This document shows positions 1 to 5,766 of a stretch of 7,091 nucleotides of DNA, piece by piece. Both the position numbers and the translations under genes were made by a program. The stretch's first letter is position 1. Each line of letters starts with the position of its first letter. The notes under the pieces were generated by a model, which searched no databases, was not told where the DNA came from, and saw only the letters and a program-made list of their open reading frames with translations. The DNA is from Verrucomicrobiota bacterium (GTDB lineage Bacteria > Verrucomicrobiota > Verrucomicrobiia > Chthoniobacterales > UBA10450). Where the stretch lies: assembly GCA_003219945.1 (NCBI GenBank), contig QHQV01000044.1, forward strand, positions 1-7,091, in the 5' to 3' direction.

Positions 1-103
1 AACCCGTGATATTCGTCCGCTCGCCGATCACAGCGAAACCAAACTCCGGCGTGATCTTTAGCGGCTCCAGCCCCGACAATTCCAAGGCGTTCATGTCAGG
101 CAT
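1..103 (-). CDS. metH: MetH C-terminal part resuming in a second frame (pterin-binding module, partial)
   Basis: Reading the minus strand from 103 gives MPDMNALELSGLEPLKIT followed by a stretch ending GERTNITG at the edge. LSGLEPL and GERTN(I/V)TG are the hallmark opening of the MetH pterin-binding (methyltetrahydrofolate) module, so this is the continuation of the gene interrupted by the transposase. It lies in a different frame from the upstream chimera: codon starts are offset by one base. The candidate ATG (103-101) overlaps the chimera's TGA (98-96), and a second ATG (94-92) follows the stop after a single base. Both arrangements are typical of translational coupling by reinitiation. The gene continues beyond the window, so it is not visible whether the cobalamin and reactivation domains are intact. 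Confidence 0.88.
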   Translation of the reverse strand, partial: MPDMNALELSGLEPLKITPEFGFAVIGERTNITG

Positions 104-638
104 CTTTGCTGGGGAGCGCACGCGCCTCGCGTGCTGTCTTCGGCGCCCTCGCCGAAGACGTCTCCGGCGTCCACAACCACGGGTAGTCTTCGTTTTGCTT
201 AACAATGCTCGCATCCCATGGATTTCGAGCAATGTAATGAAACTTCTCCTGCAAATCCCGCTCCGAGCGGATCAACCGATCAAATGATTCCTTTTGCCAA
301 ACGGGGCCCTGTGTGCCTGCAGCCTTGTTGATTCGGTGTGCACTCGCCGATTTAATCCCGTGGAGAATCTCGGTCATAGACCAGAAAATTGTTTCTCCGT
401 TAGCGCCTTGCTCCCTCACCTGCGGCTCGAAGAGCAAGTGAACATGATCGGGCATCACGCAGGCCACGTATAATTTGTATTGATTGTGTTCGGCGCCATG
501 AACAATGCTTCGAAGAACAATGTCACGTTCCGGCGGGATGAGTTGGCGATCGTTTCGCGTGGAAAATGTGACCGCGTATTTCGCCCAGGGACGCTCGAAG
601 TGCGGCAGGTTACGTTTGCCGTAAAGAACGTTCGTTGA
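96..638 (-). CDS. REP-associated tyrosine transposase (RAYT, IS200-like Y1 family) module
   Basis: This is the transposase segment of the chimeric frame. It shows the HUH single-strand nuclease signature as MPDHVHLLFEP (His 449 and 451, counting from ATG 1790). The family's C-terminal pattern follows: WQKESFDRLIRSE, then FHYIARNPW, whose Tyr519 is the likely nucleophile. RAYTs are single-domain relatives of IS200/IS605 TnpA that act on short palindromic REP hairpins, and this one is flanked by such hairpins. Between the inner edge of the right repeat and the HUH motif there is no in-frame ATG or TTG, and the only GTGs come a few residues before HUH, too late to include the N-terminal strand (KYAVTFSTRND). 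Expression therefore seems to depend on reading in from metH, or on a non-standard start. All recognisable catalytic residues are present. Confidence 0.88.
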   Translation of the reverse strand, partial: STNVLYGKRNLPHFERPWAKYAVTFSTRNDRQLIPPERDIVLRSIVHGAEHNQYKLYVACVMPDHVHLLFEPQVREQGANGETIFWSMTEILHGIKSASAHRINKAAGTQGPVWQKESFDRLIRSERDLQEKFHYIARNPWDASIVKQNEDYPWLWTPETSSARAPKTAREARALPSKDA

Positions 639-1790
639 GGTTTCGGCGAAGGCGCCGAAACCGGCACGCGAGGCGCGTGCGCTCCCCGGAGCCTCCGACG
701 CGTGCGCGTCGGGAACCGTGCGTGGCTTGCAGTCGCGGACGCGATCCACGATCGCGCGGATGTGTTCCGGAGTTGTGCCGCAGCAGCCGCCCACCAGATT
801 CAGCCAGCCGTTTGCCACCCACGCCGCAAGTTTGGGTGCGAACGACTCTGGAGTTTCAGGAAATCCGGTCGGCGAAAGTGGATCGGGCAACCCTGCATTC
901 GGATACGCGCCGACGTAAAACGGTGCAATCCGTGAAAGTTCTTCGATGAACGGTTCCATCTCATCTGGACCGAGCGCACAATTCAAACCGAGGATGAGCG
1001 GTCGCGCGTGCGCGATTGAAACAAGGAACGCTTCCACGGTTTGGCCGCTCAAATTCCGTCCGGATTTGTCGATCACGGTGCCTGAGACCATCAACGGTAC
1101 ACTGCGGCCGATTTCTGCCAACGCGTCGGTGATGGCGAACAATGCAGCCTTGCCATTGAGCGTGTCGAAAATGGTTTCCACGATGAGAAGATCGACACCA
1201 CCTTCGAGTAGTGCCTTCGCTTGATCGAAGTAAGTTTGGCGTAGCTGATCGAACGAGACTGCGCGAAATGCCGGATCGTTTACATCGGGTGAAATGGAGG
1301 CAGCGACAGGAAGAGGCCCCATCGATCCGCCGACAAATCGCTGGCATCCAGTTTCATTTGCGGCGCGGTCCGCAGCGTGGCGGGCGATCCTCGCTGCTTC
1401 AAAATTAATTTCATGAACTAGCGCGCAAAGACCGGCATCGTCGACCACGCGCTGAAAGAATTCCTGGTCTTTGCGCCCAGCGTTCGGTTCGCCTTGGAAA
1501 AGGAAATCGTGCAGACCGATGGTTGTTCCGCTGAAGGTGTTTGTTTCGATTATATCGGCGCCAGCTTTGAGATAATCGGAATGAATTTCCCCGATTACCT
1601 GCGGCTGCGTCAGGTTCAATAGCTCGAGGCTGCCTTTGAGATCTTTGCCTTGCCAATCGCGGAACCGTTCGCCGCGGTAATCCGCTTCCGACACTTTGTA
1701 GCCCTGGATCATCGTTCCCATCGCGCCATCGAGCACGACGATCCGCTCGCGCATCAACGCTTCCAGAGGATGAACCCCGTTTGTTGCCAT
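96..1790 (-). CDS. metH: MetH N-terminal homocysteine module fused in frame to a RAYT transposase
   Basis: The first ~361 residues are the homocysteine S-methyltransferase module of cobalamin-dependent methionine synthase, which binds and activates homocysteine through zinc in the cytoplasm. Seen: GAMGT at 25-26 residues in, ETNTF, ETIFDT, GLNCALGP and VGGCCGTTPEH. The three expected zinc cysteines are at about 271, 336 and 337. After the interdomain segment PRTVPD the frame runs through a hairpin repeat into a REP-associated tyrosine transposase (residues ~393-540) and stops at 96-98. Normal MetH (about 1,200 residues) would continue with pterin-binding, cobalamin and reactivation modules; the pterin module begins in a different frame at the left edge. 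I chose ATG 1790 (MATNGVHPLEAL) because the frame's only upstream candidate is a TTG at 1805; neither has a clear Shine-Dalgarno. The domain assignment is firm. Whether the chimera is translated and functional is unknown. Confidence 0.93.
   Translation of the reverse strand: MATNGVHPLEALMRERIVVLDGAMGTMIQGYKVSEADYRGERFRDWQGKDLKGSLELLNLTQPQVIGEIHSDYLKAGADIIETNTFSGTTIGLHDFLFQGEPNAGRKDQEFFQRVVDDAGLCALVHEINFEAARIARHAADRAANETGCQRFVGGSMGPLPVAASISPDVNDPAFRAVSFDQLRQTYFDQAKALLEGGVDLLIVETIFDTLNGKAALFAITDALAEIGRSVPLMVSGTVIDKSGRNLSGQTVEAFLVSIAHARPLILGLNCALGPDEMEPFIEELSRIAPFYVGAYPNAGLPDPLSPTGFPETPESFAPKLAAWVANGWLNLVGGCCGTTPEHIRAIVDRVRDCKPRTVPDAHASEAPGSARASRAGFGAFAETSTNVLYGKRNLPHFERPWAKYAVTFSTRNDRQLIPPERDIVLRSIVHGAEHNQYKLYVACVMPDHVHLLFEPQVREQGANGETIFWSMTEILHGIKSASAHRINKAAGTQGPVWQKESFDRLIRSERDLQEKFHYIARNPWDASIVKQNEDYPWLWTPETSSARAPKTAREARALPSKDA
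111..159. repeat. Left REP-like double hairpin of the RAYT element
   Basis: Hairpin one is GCACGCG (118-124), loop CCT, CGCGTGC (128-134). Hairpin two is a 10-bp stem, GTCTTCGGCG (136-145), loop CCCT, CGCCGAAGAC (150-159). The unit is the inverted partner of 639-687 and is presumed to be the transposase's recognition structure. Confidence 0.85.
639..687. repeat. Right REP-like double hairpin of the RAYT element
   Basis: The inner hairpin is GGTTTCGGCG (639-648), loop AAGG, CGCCGAAACC (653-662). The outer hairpin is GCACGCG (664-670), loop AGG, CGCGTGC (674-680), followed by GCTCCCC. Relative to the left copy, two base pairs of the 10-bp stem are changed on both sides so that pairing is kept. 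It is translated as part of the interdomain linker of the chimera. Confidence 0.85.
697..710. repeat. Small hairpin next to the RAYT right end
   Basis: GACGCG (697-702), loop TG, CGCGTC (705-710). On the minus strand GCGCACGCG occurs here and again in the adjacent element end (682-674). This may be an extra end of the element or coincidental GC-rich linker sequence of metH. Confidence 0.4.
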
Positions 1791-1843
1791 AAAATTGTCC
1801 GGCAACTAAACGGTGTTTCGTTCGCTGATCAAGAAACAAATTG

Positions 1844-1867
1844 ACGCATCATGATGCGTAGATGCGT
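1844..1867. promoter_or_regulatory. Perfect 16-bp palindrome plus extra half-site upstream of metH
   Basis: ACGCATCATGATGCGT (1844-1859) is a perfect palindrome. A further GATGCGT (1861-1867) repeats its right half after one spacer base. Its near edge is 53 bases upstream of the metH ATG. Size and position suit a dimeric repressor's operator, but no regulator is identified and it does not resemble the MetJ box. It could also be part of a dispersed repeat. Confidence 0.4.
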
Positions 1868-1878
1868 TGAAAAATTCC

Positions 1879-1902
1879 TGCTCGTGCTCTTGCTCGTAAT
1901 CG
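1879..1902. repeat. Short tandem hexamer tract
   Basis: Four six-base units in a row: TGCTCG, TGCTCT, TGCTCG, TAATCG. Low-complexity intergenic tract with no visible gene. Confidence 0.5.
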
Positions 1903-1940
1903 AAAAACGATCCCAATAAATCAACCGCTGCCGCGATAAC

Positions 1941-1989
1941 AATGCCGAGATCCAAATGCTGAATGCCGAACGAATGTTAGATGTTCGAC
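1941..1989. repeat. Degenerate short repeats of AATGCCGA type
   Basis: Copies at 1941 (AATGCCGAG), 1955 (AATGCTG), 1962 (AATGCCGAACG), 1973 (AATGTTAG) and 1981 (ATGTTCGAC). Together with the neighbouring tracts this fills the space upstream of metH with repeat-derived sequence; no open gene is visible between 1806 and 2030. Confidence 0.4.
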
Positions 1990-2032
1990 ATTTTGAGGTA
2001 AGGCGCGTCACTCCTGTGCGCGCGATTGTTTC

Positions 2033-2054
2033 GGCGGGCAGGGGAATGCCCGCC
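2033..2054. repeat. GC-rich 8-bp hairpin
   Basis: GGCGGGCA (2033-2040), loop GGGGAA, TGCCCGCC (2047-2054). It lies directly at the 5' edge of the gene remnant that follows, and may be a dispersed palindrome or a recombination scar. Confidence 0.5.
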
Positions 2055-2056
2055 CT

Positions 2057-2252
2057 AACGTTTATAGCAGCGACGACGGCGTGATGCAGTTCTTGGATGA
2101 ACGTGTCAACAGATTGCCCGCGCCTTTCGAATTGGAGTGGCGTCACGTCTCAGGAAAGCCGTGGGATTGGAAGCTCGTGCGCATCAGCAATCCGGCATTC
2201 CAAATCCCGGCCGACGCGTGCTAGAGCTATCTCGCGGATGGCCAGCGATAAG
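2057..2252 (+). pseudogene. 3' remnant of an unidentified gene
   Basis: From about 2057 one plus-strand frame reads like real protein: it includes DGVMQFLDERVNRLPAP, then FELEWRHVSGKPWDWK and LVRISNPAFQIPADAC. It meets TAG at 2223-2225, and continuing past that gives SYLADGQR before TAA (2250-2252), so the TAG may be a nonsense mutation near the end. The composition (several Trp, balanced charges, few rare codons) suggests a degraded coding sequence rather than chance. No convincing start or 5' part exists: upstream is the GC hairpin and, beyond it, a stop at 1994-1996. I do not recognise the family. Confidence 0.4.
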
Positions 2253-2256
2253 GCCG

Positions 2257-2317
2257 ACCCTCATCTAAATCCTCTCCCTCTAAGGGAGAGGAGGACGCGT
2301 CAGCGCCAGGTGAGGGT
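2257..2317. repeat. 61-bp inverted-repeat element, possible terminator of the reductase gene
   Basis: The inner perfect stem is TCCTCTCCCT (2270-2279), loop CTA, AGGGAGAGGA (2283-2292). The outer arms ACCCTCATCT (2257-2266) and AGGTGAGGGT (2308-2317) pair with one T/G wobble. This is the general form of dispersed bacterial intergenic palindromes. It lies 25 bases past the stop of the minus-strand reductase gene, and on that strand the inner stem is followed by TTT, so it could weakly terminate transcription. Confidence 0.6.
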
Positions 2318-2342
2318 TGCTCGTTAGTCAGTGACCGCGAAC

Positions 2343-3524
2343 CTATTTGCCCTGCGCCTGCCGCAACTGATTTTTGGCCGCATCGACTTCGCGTTGCGTC
2401 TGCTGGCAAAGAAGAATTCCGCGAAGCTTATCCCCTTGGTAATAGCGGGCGATGAATTTTTTCTTCGGGTACGTCCCATCAAGATTCACGCGCGTAGCCG
2501 GCAGCGTGAAGTCGCCCACGAAATCGATCCGCAGATCAAACATTTCCGTCCAAAAATATGGAACCTGTTCGTAACGGATGCGCTTCTTGCCCGTCATGTT
2601 AGCCCCTGCTACGAGACCTTGCTCGCGGGCGTTTTCCCAATGGGTCTGACGCCGCATGCCGCCCATGATTCTGTCCGGGTAGAAAGCAAGATCGCCGACC
2701 GCGTAAATTCCTTTTTCCTCGGTCTCAAGATATTCGGTGACAGGCGAACCGTGCGGCCCCGCTAATGGAGTGTTGCGCACAAGATCGAGATTCGGTTCTG
2801 CGCCGCATGTCACGACGGCAAGGCCGACCGGGAAACGGTTACCACTTTTGGTTTGAATATTGCGAAGGACGGTTTTGCCTTCGAATCCGTTAAGAGCTTC
2901 TCCCAGCGAGAGCACGACGCCGTGCTTCGCAAAATAATCAGTCAACCAGGCCCCAGTGTCAGGATCGACGTAGCGATTCAACAAGTACGCGTCGCGATGC
3001 ATGAGTCCGACCTTCATCTTCATCATGCGCAGGCTTGCTGCCGCTTCGCATGCCAGTAAACCACCTCCGACTACCATGATCGTTTTCTCCAAGTTGGCCA
3101 TTTCGCGTAATGCAAGCGCGTCACGAATCGTTCGGAGGTAAATCACGTTGCCGAGACTTGTTCCTGCTACTGTCGGTCGTACCGGCCGGCTGCCCATCGC
3201 CAGACATGCCTTCGTAAATTCGATGCTTTCGCCATTGGCCAGCACAGCCAGGCGACGCTCGATGTTGAATTGCGTGACTACAGTGCCGAAGCGTGCCTCG
3301 ATCTTGTGCGCTTCAAACCAGCGCTCATCGAGTTCCTGGATCTTTTTCAGATTCGTTTCCTTTTCTCGTATAAAGCCCTTCGAAAGGATCCAACGCTTGT
3401 AAGGTGGGAATGCTTCCGCGCCGACAAGTGTGACGGAGCCGCGCTTGTCGTATTTGCGAATACCTTCGCATGCGCTCGCTCCGCCGATACCGGCACCAAC
3501 GACGATATAATCGCGCCGAATCAT
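2343..3524 (-). CDS. FAD-dependent pyridine nucleotide oxidoreductase (ferredoxin/rubredoxin reductase-like)
   Basis: A 393-residue flavoprotein that should pass electrons from NAD(P)H through FAD to a small redox partner or quinone; the partner cannot be told from sequence. Seen: N-terminal FAD dinucleotide fold (VVGAGIGGASACEG, about 8-21), a second dinucleotide fold for NAD(P)H (VVGGGLLACEAA, 151-162), and the second FAD motif GIYAVGD (272-278). A C-terminal segment like that of ferredoxin and monodehydroascorbate reductases (HWENAREQG, then FWTEMFDLRIDFVGD) follows. No CxxC redox pair is present, so it is not a thioredoxin- or disulfide-reductase type. The usual second-fold Gly before the helix is Ala (GGGLLAC). 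ATG 3524 gives a start directly before the first beta strand; no clear ribosome site is seen. It stands alone, divergent from the transporter gene. Confidence 0.9.
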   Translation of the reverse strand: MIRRDYIVVGAGIGGASACEGIRKYDKRGSVTLVGAEAFPPYKRWILSKGFIREKETNLKKIQELDERWFEAHKIEARFGTVVTQFNIERRLAVLANGESIEFTKACLAMGSRPVRPTVAGTSLGNVIYLRTIRDALALREMANLEKTIMVVGGGLLACEAAASLRMMKMKVGLMHRDAYLLNRYVDPDTGAWLTDYFAKHGVVLSLGEALNGFEGKTVLRNIQTKSGNRFPVGLAVVTCGAEPNLDLVRNTPLAGPHGSPVTEYLETEEKGIYAVGDLAFYPDRIMGGMRRQTHWENAREQGLVAGANMTGKKRIRYEQVPYFWTEMFDLRIDFVGDFTLPATRVNLDGTYPKKKFIARYYQGDKLRGILLCQQTQREVDAAKNQLRQAQGK

Positions 3525-3587
3525 ATACGATCTTTGACCATAATTTCAGCGGAGGTGCGCCGACAAGCGAAATCGTTGAGAAGTGTG

Positions 3588-3655
3588 CTGTAGCGGCGGA
3601 ATGGGACTGTCGACCAGTCTGCCGATCGCGAGGCGCCTAGAGAGCGCCACTACGG
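3588..3655. repeat. Two-hairpin intergenic repeat (CTGTAG...CTACGG)
   Basis: Bounded by CTGTAG (3588-3593) and CTACGG (3650-3655). Inside are hairpins GACTG/CAGTC (3605-3609 with 3615-3619) and GGCGC/GCGCC (3632-3636 with 3644-3648). It has the same architecture and length class as the element at 5080-5151. It occupies most of the divergent space between the reductase and transporter genes, whose promoters must lie around it; I cannot place them with confidence. Confidence 0.55.
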
Positions 3656-3725
3656 AGATTGATCGAACGGGCGAAGCCATTCCTTCTTGCATTGTCGCTC
3701 TTTCTTTAGCCACACTGCTCCCGCC

Positions 3726-4316
3726 ATGAATGAATCCACTACTCACCTCAAGGACACGACAGCGAATCCGGCGCCCCTTGGGCTGCTCGGGTTCGGCATG
3801 ACCACTGTGTTGCTTAACCTTCATAACGCGGGGTTTTACGAACTCAACAGCATGATTCTGGCGATGGGGATCTGTTATGGTGGCGCGGCTCAAATTGTGG
3901 CTGGGATTATGGAATGGCGGAAAGGCAATACTTTCGCCACCACCGCCTTTCTTTCGTACGGCTTGTTCTGGTTCTCACTCGTGGCGCTGATTATCCTGCC
4001 AAAGTCAGGATGGGCGACAGCCTCCAACGACACTGCGATGGCGGCTTATCTTTTCATGTGGGGTCTGTTCACTGCAGTGATGTTCATTGGCACGTTGCGT
4101 TTGCATGTTGCCGGCCAGGTCGTTTTCGGTTCGCTGACGATTCTTTTCTTTCTCCTGGCGATTGGCGATTTCTTTAACGCAGGTCCTGGTTTCAAACAGT
4201 TTACCGGCTATGAGGGAATTTTCTGTGGGTTCTCCGCGATCTACGCCGGCCTCGCGCAGGTGCTCAACGAGGTGTACGGCAAAGTCATCCTGCCGCTCGG
4301 TCCAGTAATGAAGTAG
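3726..4316 (+). CDS. satP: Acetate/succinate transporter, SatP/YaaH (GPR1/FUN34) family
   Basis: A 196-residue inner-membrane protein with about six hydrophobic segments, predicted to take up acetate or succinate together with protons or as a channel. The family signature NPAPLGL (14-20) opens the first membrane helix. The conserved [19 protein letters not shown] segment is at 67-85, and the C-terminal helix region [19 protein letters not shown] at 161-179. Length matches the family (about 190-200). The start is ATG 3726, which puts a short hydrophilic tail before the NPAPLGL motif; a TTG 39 bases upstream would add an unlikely leader. No strong Shine-Dalgarno is seen. No terminator is visible; the next (decayed) gene begins immediately after the stop. 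Confidence 0.93.
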   Translation: MNESTTHLKDTTANPAPLGLLGFGMTTVLLNLHNAGFYELNSMILAMGICYGGAAQIVAGIMEWRKGNTFATTAFLSYGLFWFSLVALIILPKSGWATASNDTAMAAYLFMWGLFTAVMFIGTLRLHVAGQVVFGSLTILFFLLAIGDFFNAGPGFKQFTGYEGIFCGFSAIYAGLAQVLNEVYGKVILPLGPVMK

Positions 4317-5036
4317 TTGAGAATTGCATTCAGGTGGGGGGCGATTGACCTCAGGGTTTTTATTACGGCGCAATTACAGGCGACAAAAGTGCCGAGACGA
4401 CTGCCGCGATTCGGCGTTACCAAATTCGCAACGGGTGGAGTAACTGGCGAACTCAATGAGGAGACGTTGCGCTCAGTTAATTCGAGCCCGAATTCCGTTG
4501 CCGGGGCAGGTCGACCGAATTCAAAACCTGCCGTCTCTCAGCCCACCAGCGATCGTCCTGAGGTGGAACGCACGGGTGACTCAAACCTCGCCGCCGCCGT
4601 CATTCAGCCAACCAGATGGCCCGCTGAAAGCCAATTCGTCCTACTCGGCGAGCTTTTATCAATCAACGCCGTTTCGGGTAAACCGCGACAGCATTGTGGG
4701 AGCCCAGTACCAACTAATGAGCCGTGGATATTATGGCGGCGCGTTGATGGTAAGTACGGACGTCAGATGGCGTTTGCCGTGCAAGCGTTTCAATCGAGCG
4801 CCAGACTTGCGGCGACTGGGCGTTTGGACGCGGAGACGCTGGAAGCCCTTGGGTCATCTGATGCGCACTTCGCGTATTTGCCGCCAGCATCTCGCGGCTA
4901 CGAAACCTGGATGCCGATGAAGAAGTTCAAAAAAGGCAAGTGGAAAGTGAAATGGAAAAGGCATCATCACCCCGTCGGCGGCGAAGACCGCGATCACGAT
5001 CGACAGGCAAATAGGCAGTCCGCGTGGAACCCTTAA
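4317..5036 (+). pseudogene. Frameshifted protein with two peptidoglycan-binding repeats
   Basis: Two PG_binding_1-type repeats are recognisable but spread over three frames. Repeat one: AIDLR (4341-4355), then shifted GFYYGAITGDKSAETTAAIR and RYQIRNG (to 4435), then shifted VTGELNEETLRSVN (4440-4481). A Ser/Pro-rich linker follows. Repeat two: RVNRDSIVGAQYQLMSRGYYGG in another frame (to ~4743), then DGKYGRQMAFAVQAFQ and GRLDAETLEALG back in the first frame. The tail is Lys/His-rich (KKFKKGKWKVKWKR). Such domains bind cell-wall peptides, often in exported enzymes or structural proteins; here no catalytic domain or signal peptide is seen. Apparent shifts lie near 4355, 4436-4440, somewhere in 4481-4620, and near 4745 (one G missing from TTG-GAT). 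One frame happens to stay open for all 239 codons, but it is not domain-like throughout. Real decay is most likely; read or assembly error is the alternative. Confidence 0.75.
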
Positions 5037-5079
5037 AACGAGGATTACTAAATCGTAGCGGATTAAGTGCGATCCGAGG

Positions 5080-5151
5080 CTGTAGCATGCGCTGTCCTCA
5101 GCGCATTTCTACGCGTATGCGTCTGATCCGCTGAGACAGCGGATACTACAG
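5080..5151. repeat. Two-hairpin intergenic repeat (CTGTAG...CTACAG)
   Basis: Outer inverted ends are CTGTAG (5080-5085) and CTACAG (5146-5151). Hairpin one: ATGCGCTG (5087-5094), loop TCCT, CAGCGCAT (5099-5106). Hairpin two: ATCCGCTG (5126-5133), loop AGA, CAGCGGAT (5137-5144). Both stems are perfect 8-bp. It resembles a non-autonomous REP doublet or miniature element. Confidence 0.7.
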
Positions 5152-5220
5152 TAATCGGCTGCGGGGGGCCTAACCGCCACAGAAGATTGTGGAGAGGTGC
5201 GCAACGGACGATATTCGGGT

Positions 5221-5553
5221 ATGACCGACGAACGCATCCAGAAAATCAAATCAGCCATTGAGGCGGCCGATCATATTTCGCCCGAAAAGAAGACCGAGCT
5301 TTTGGACGTGCTCGCGAAGTTGAAACCCGCTATTGCCGAGGTTGCGCAAACAAGCGAAGAGGAGGCTGAGAGCATCAGCCGGTTCGTCGAAGCTTCAGCG
5401 CATGAAGTCGCTAGCAAGAAGGAACGACCGGAAAGTGTTGAGAGAGTTTTGCACAAATTAAACCAATCCGTTGAAAAGTTCGAAGCCTCTCATCCGCAGC
5501 TGACCGCGTTCGTCACCGAATATTCCGCGGTGCTCTCCGGCCTGGGAATCTGA
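5221..5553 (+). CDS. Small helical protein, DUF4404-like
   Basis: A 110-residue, acidic, probably cytoplasmic protein with no signal peptide or membrane segment. It is predicted to be nearly all helix, with coiled-coil-like spacing in the first two thirds. The C-terminal stretch (VEKFEASHPQLTAFV, then LSGLGI at the very end) resembles the conserved end of DUF4404 proteins, whose function is not known to me. The start is uncertain: ATG 5221 gives the natural N-terminus MTDERIQKIKSAIEAA, but a GTG at 5197 in the same frame would add eight residues. The purine run GGAGAGG (5191-5197) is too far from the ATG and too close to the GTG to decide. Codon use looks ordinary and the frame is intact. It follows the repeat at 5080-5151 and is convergent with the haloperoxidase gene. 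Confidence 0.75.
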   Translation: MTDERIQKIKSAIEAADHISPEKKTELLDVLAKLKPAIAEVAQTSEEEAESISRFVEASAHEVASKKERPESVERVLHKLNQSVEKFEASHPQLTAFVTEYSAVLSGLGI

Positions 5554-5676
5554 CTCTGACCATCGGAATAGACACATTCATGCCGCGCGCTACCTTAGGC
5601 GAATAAGCCGAACTTCGTCAGTCTGCATCCGTATTTCACAGCGTATCCGGGAAACCTGAAGCAGCCAAGTCAGCGT

Positions 5677-5710
5677 TTTCTCAATTGATCGAGAAGCCGC
5701 GGCTGAGAAA
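5677..5710. terminator. Weak stem between convergent genes
   Basis: TTTCTCA (5677-5683) pairs with TGAGAAA (5704-5710) around a loop holding the palindrome GCCGCGGC. It lies in the 213-base space between the two convergent genes. There is no strong T-run, so a terminator role is only a suggestion; otherwise nothing is seen in 5554-5766. Confidence 0.2.
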
Positions 5711-5766
5711 CATAAATGTCGATGCGAGGAAGCGTTTTCGCCGATGTCCGTTTTGTGAGTAACGCG

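Larger units (their letters stand above)
111..687 (-). mobile_element. RAYT element with hairpin inverted ends, inserted in metH
   Basis: The transposase frame is bracketed by two inverted 49-base repeats, 111-159 and 639-687, whose outer 24 bases are identical; overall 43 of 49 positions match by eye. Each repeat folds into two hairpins. The outer ends are GGGGAGCG and CGCTCCCC. No target duplication is evident, which fits HUH transposition. The right boundary is uncertain, because a further small hairpin (697-710) may belong to the element or to the metH linker. The insertion lies precisely between the homocysteine and pterin modules of metH. Confidence 0.82.

Noticed and set aside
92..104. 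Programmed +1 frameshift joining the MetH-RAYT chimera to the MetH C-terminus
   Set aside because: The TGAC stop context resembles the prfB site, but the preceding GCC codon cannot re-pair well after a +1 slip and no internal Shine-Dalgarno is seen; reinitiation fits better.
1801..1805. TTG start for metH at 1805
   Set aside because: It adds only five residues, has no ribosome site, and the ATG at 1790 fits the family's N-terminus.
961..1839. Alternative minus-strand frames within the metH homocysteine module
   Set aside because: Arg-rich, low-likelihood translations overlapping a strongly conserved domain.
1829..2146. 105-codon minus-strand open frame upstream of metH
   Set aside because: It runs through degenerate repeats and the palindrome, has Ser/Arg-biased composition, and is antisense to the more convincing remnant at 2057-2252.
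1791..2340. Cobalamin or SAM/SAH riboswitch upstream of metH
   Set aside because: No cobalamin box or recognisable SAM/SAH riboswitch core was found on the minus strand.
2331..2765. Plus-strand open frame opposite the reductase C-terminus
   Set aside because: No recognisable motif and directly antisense to a clear flavoprotein.
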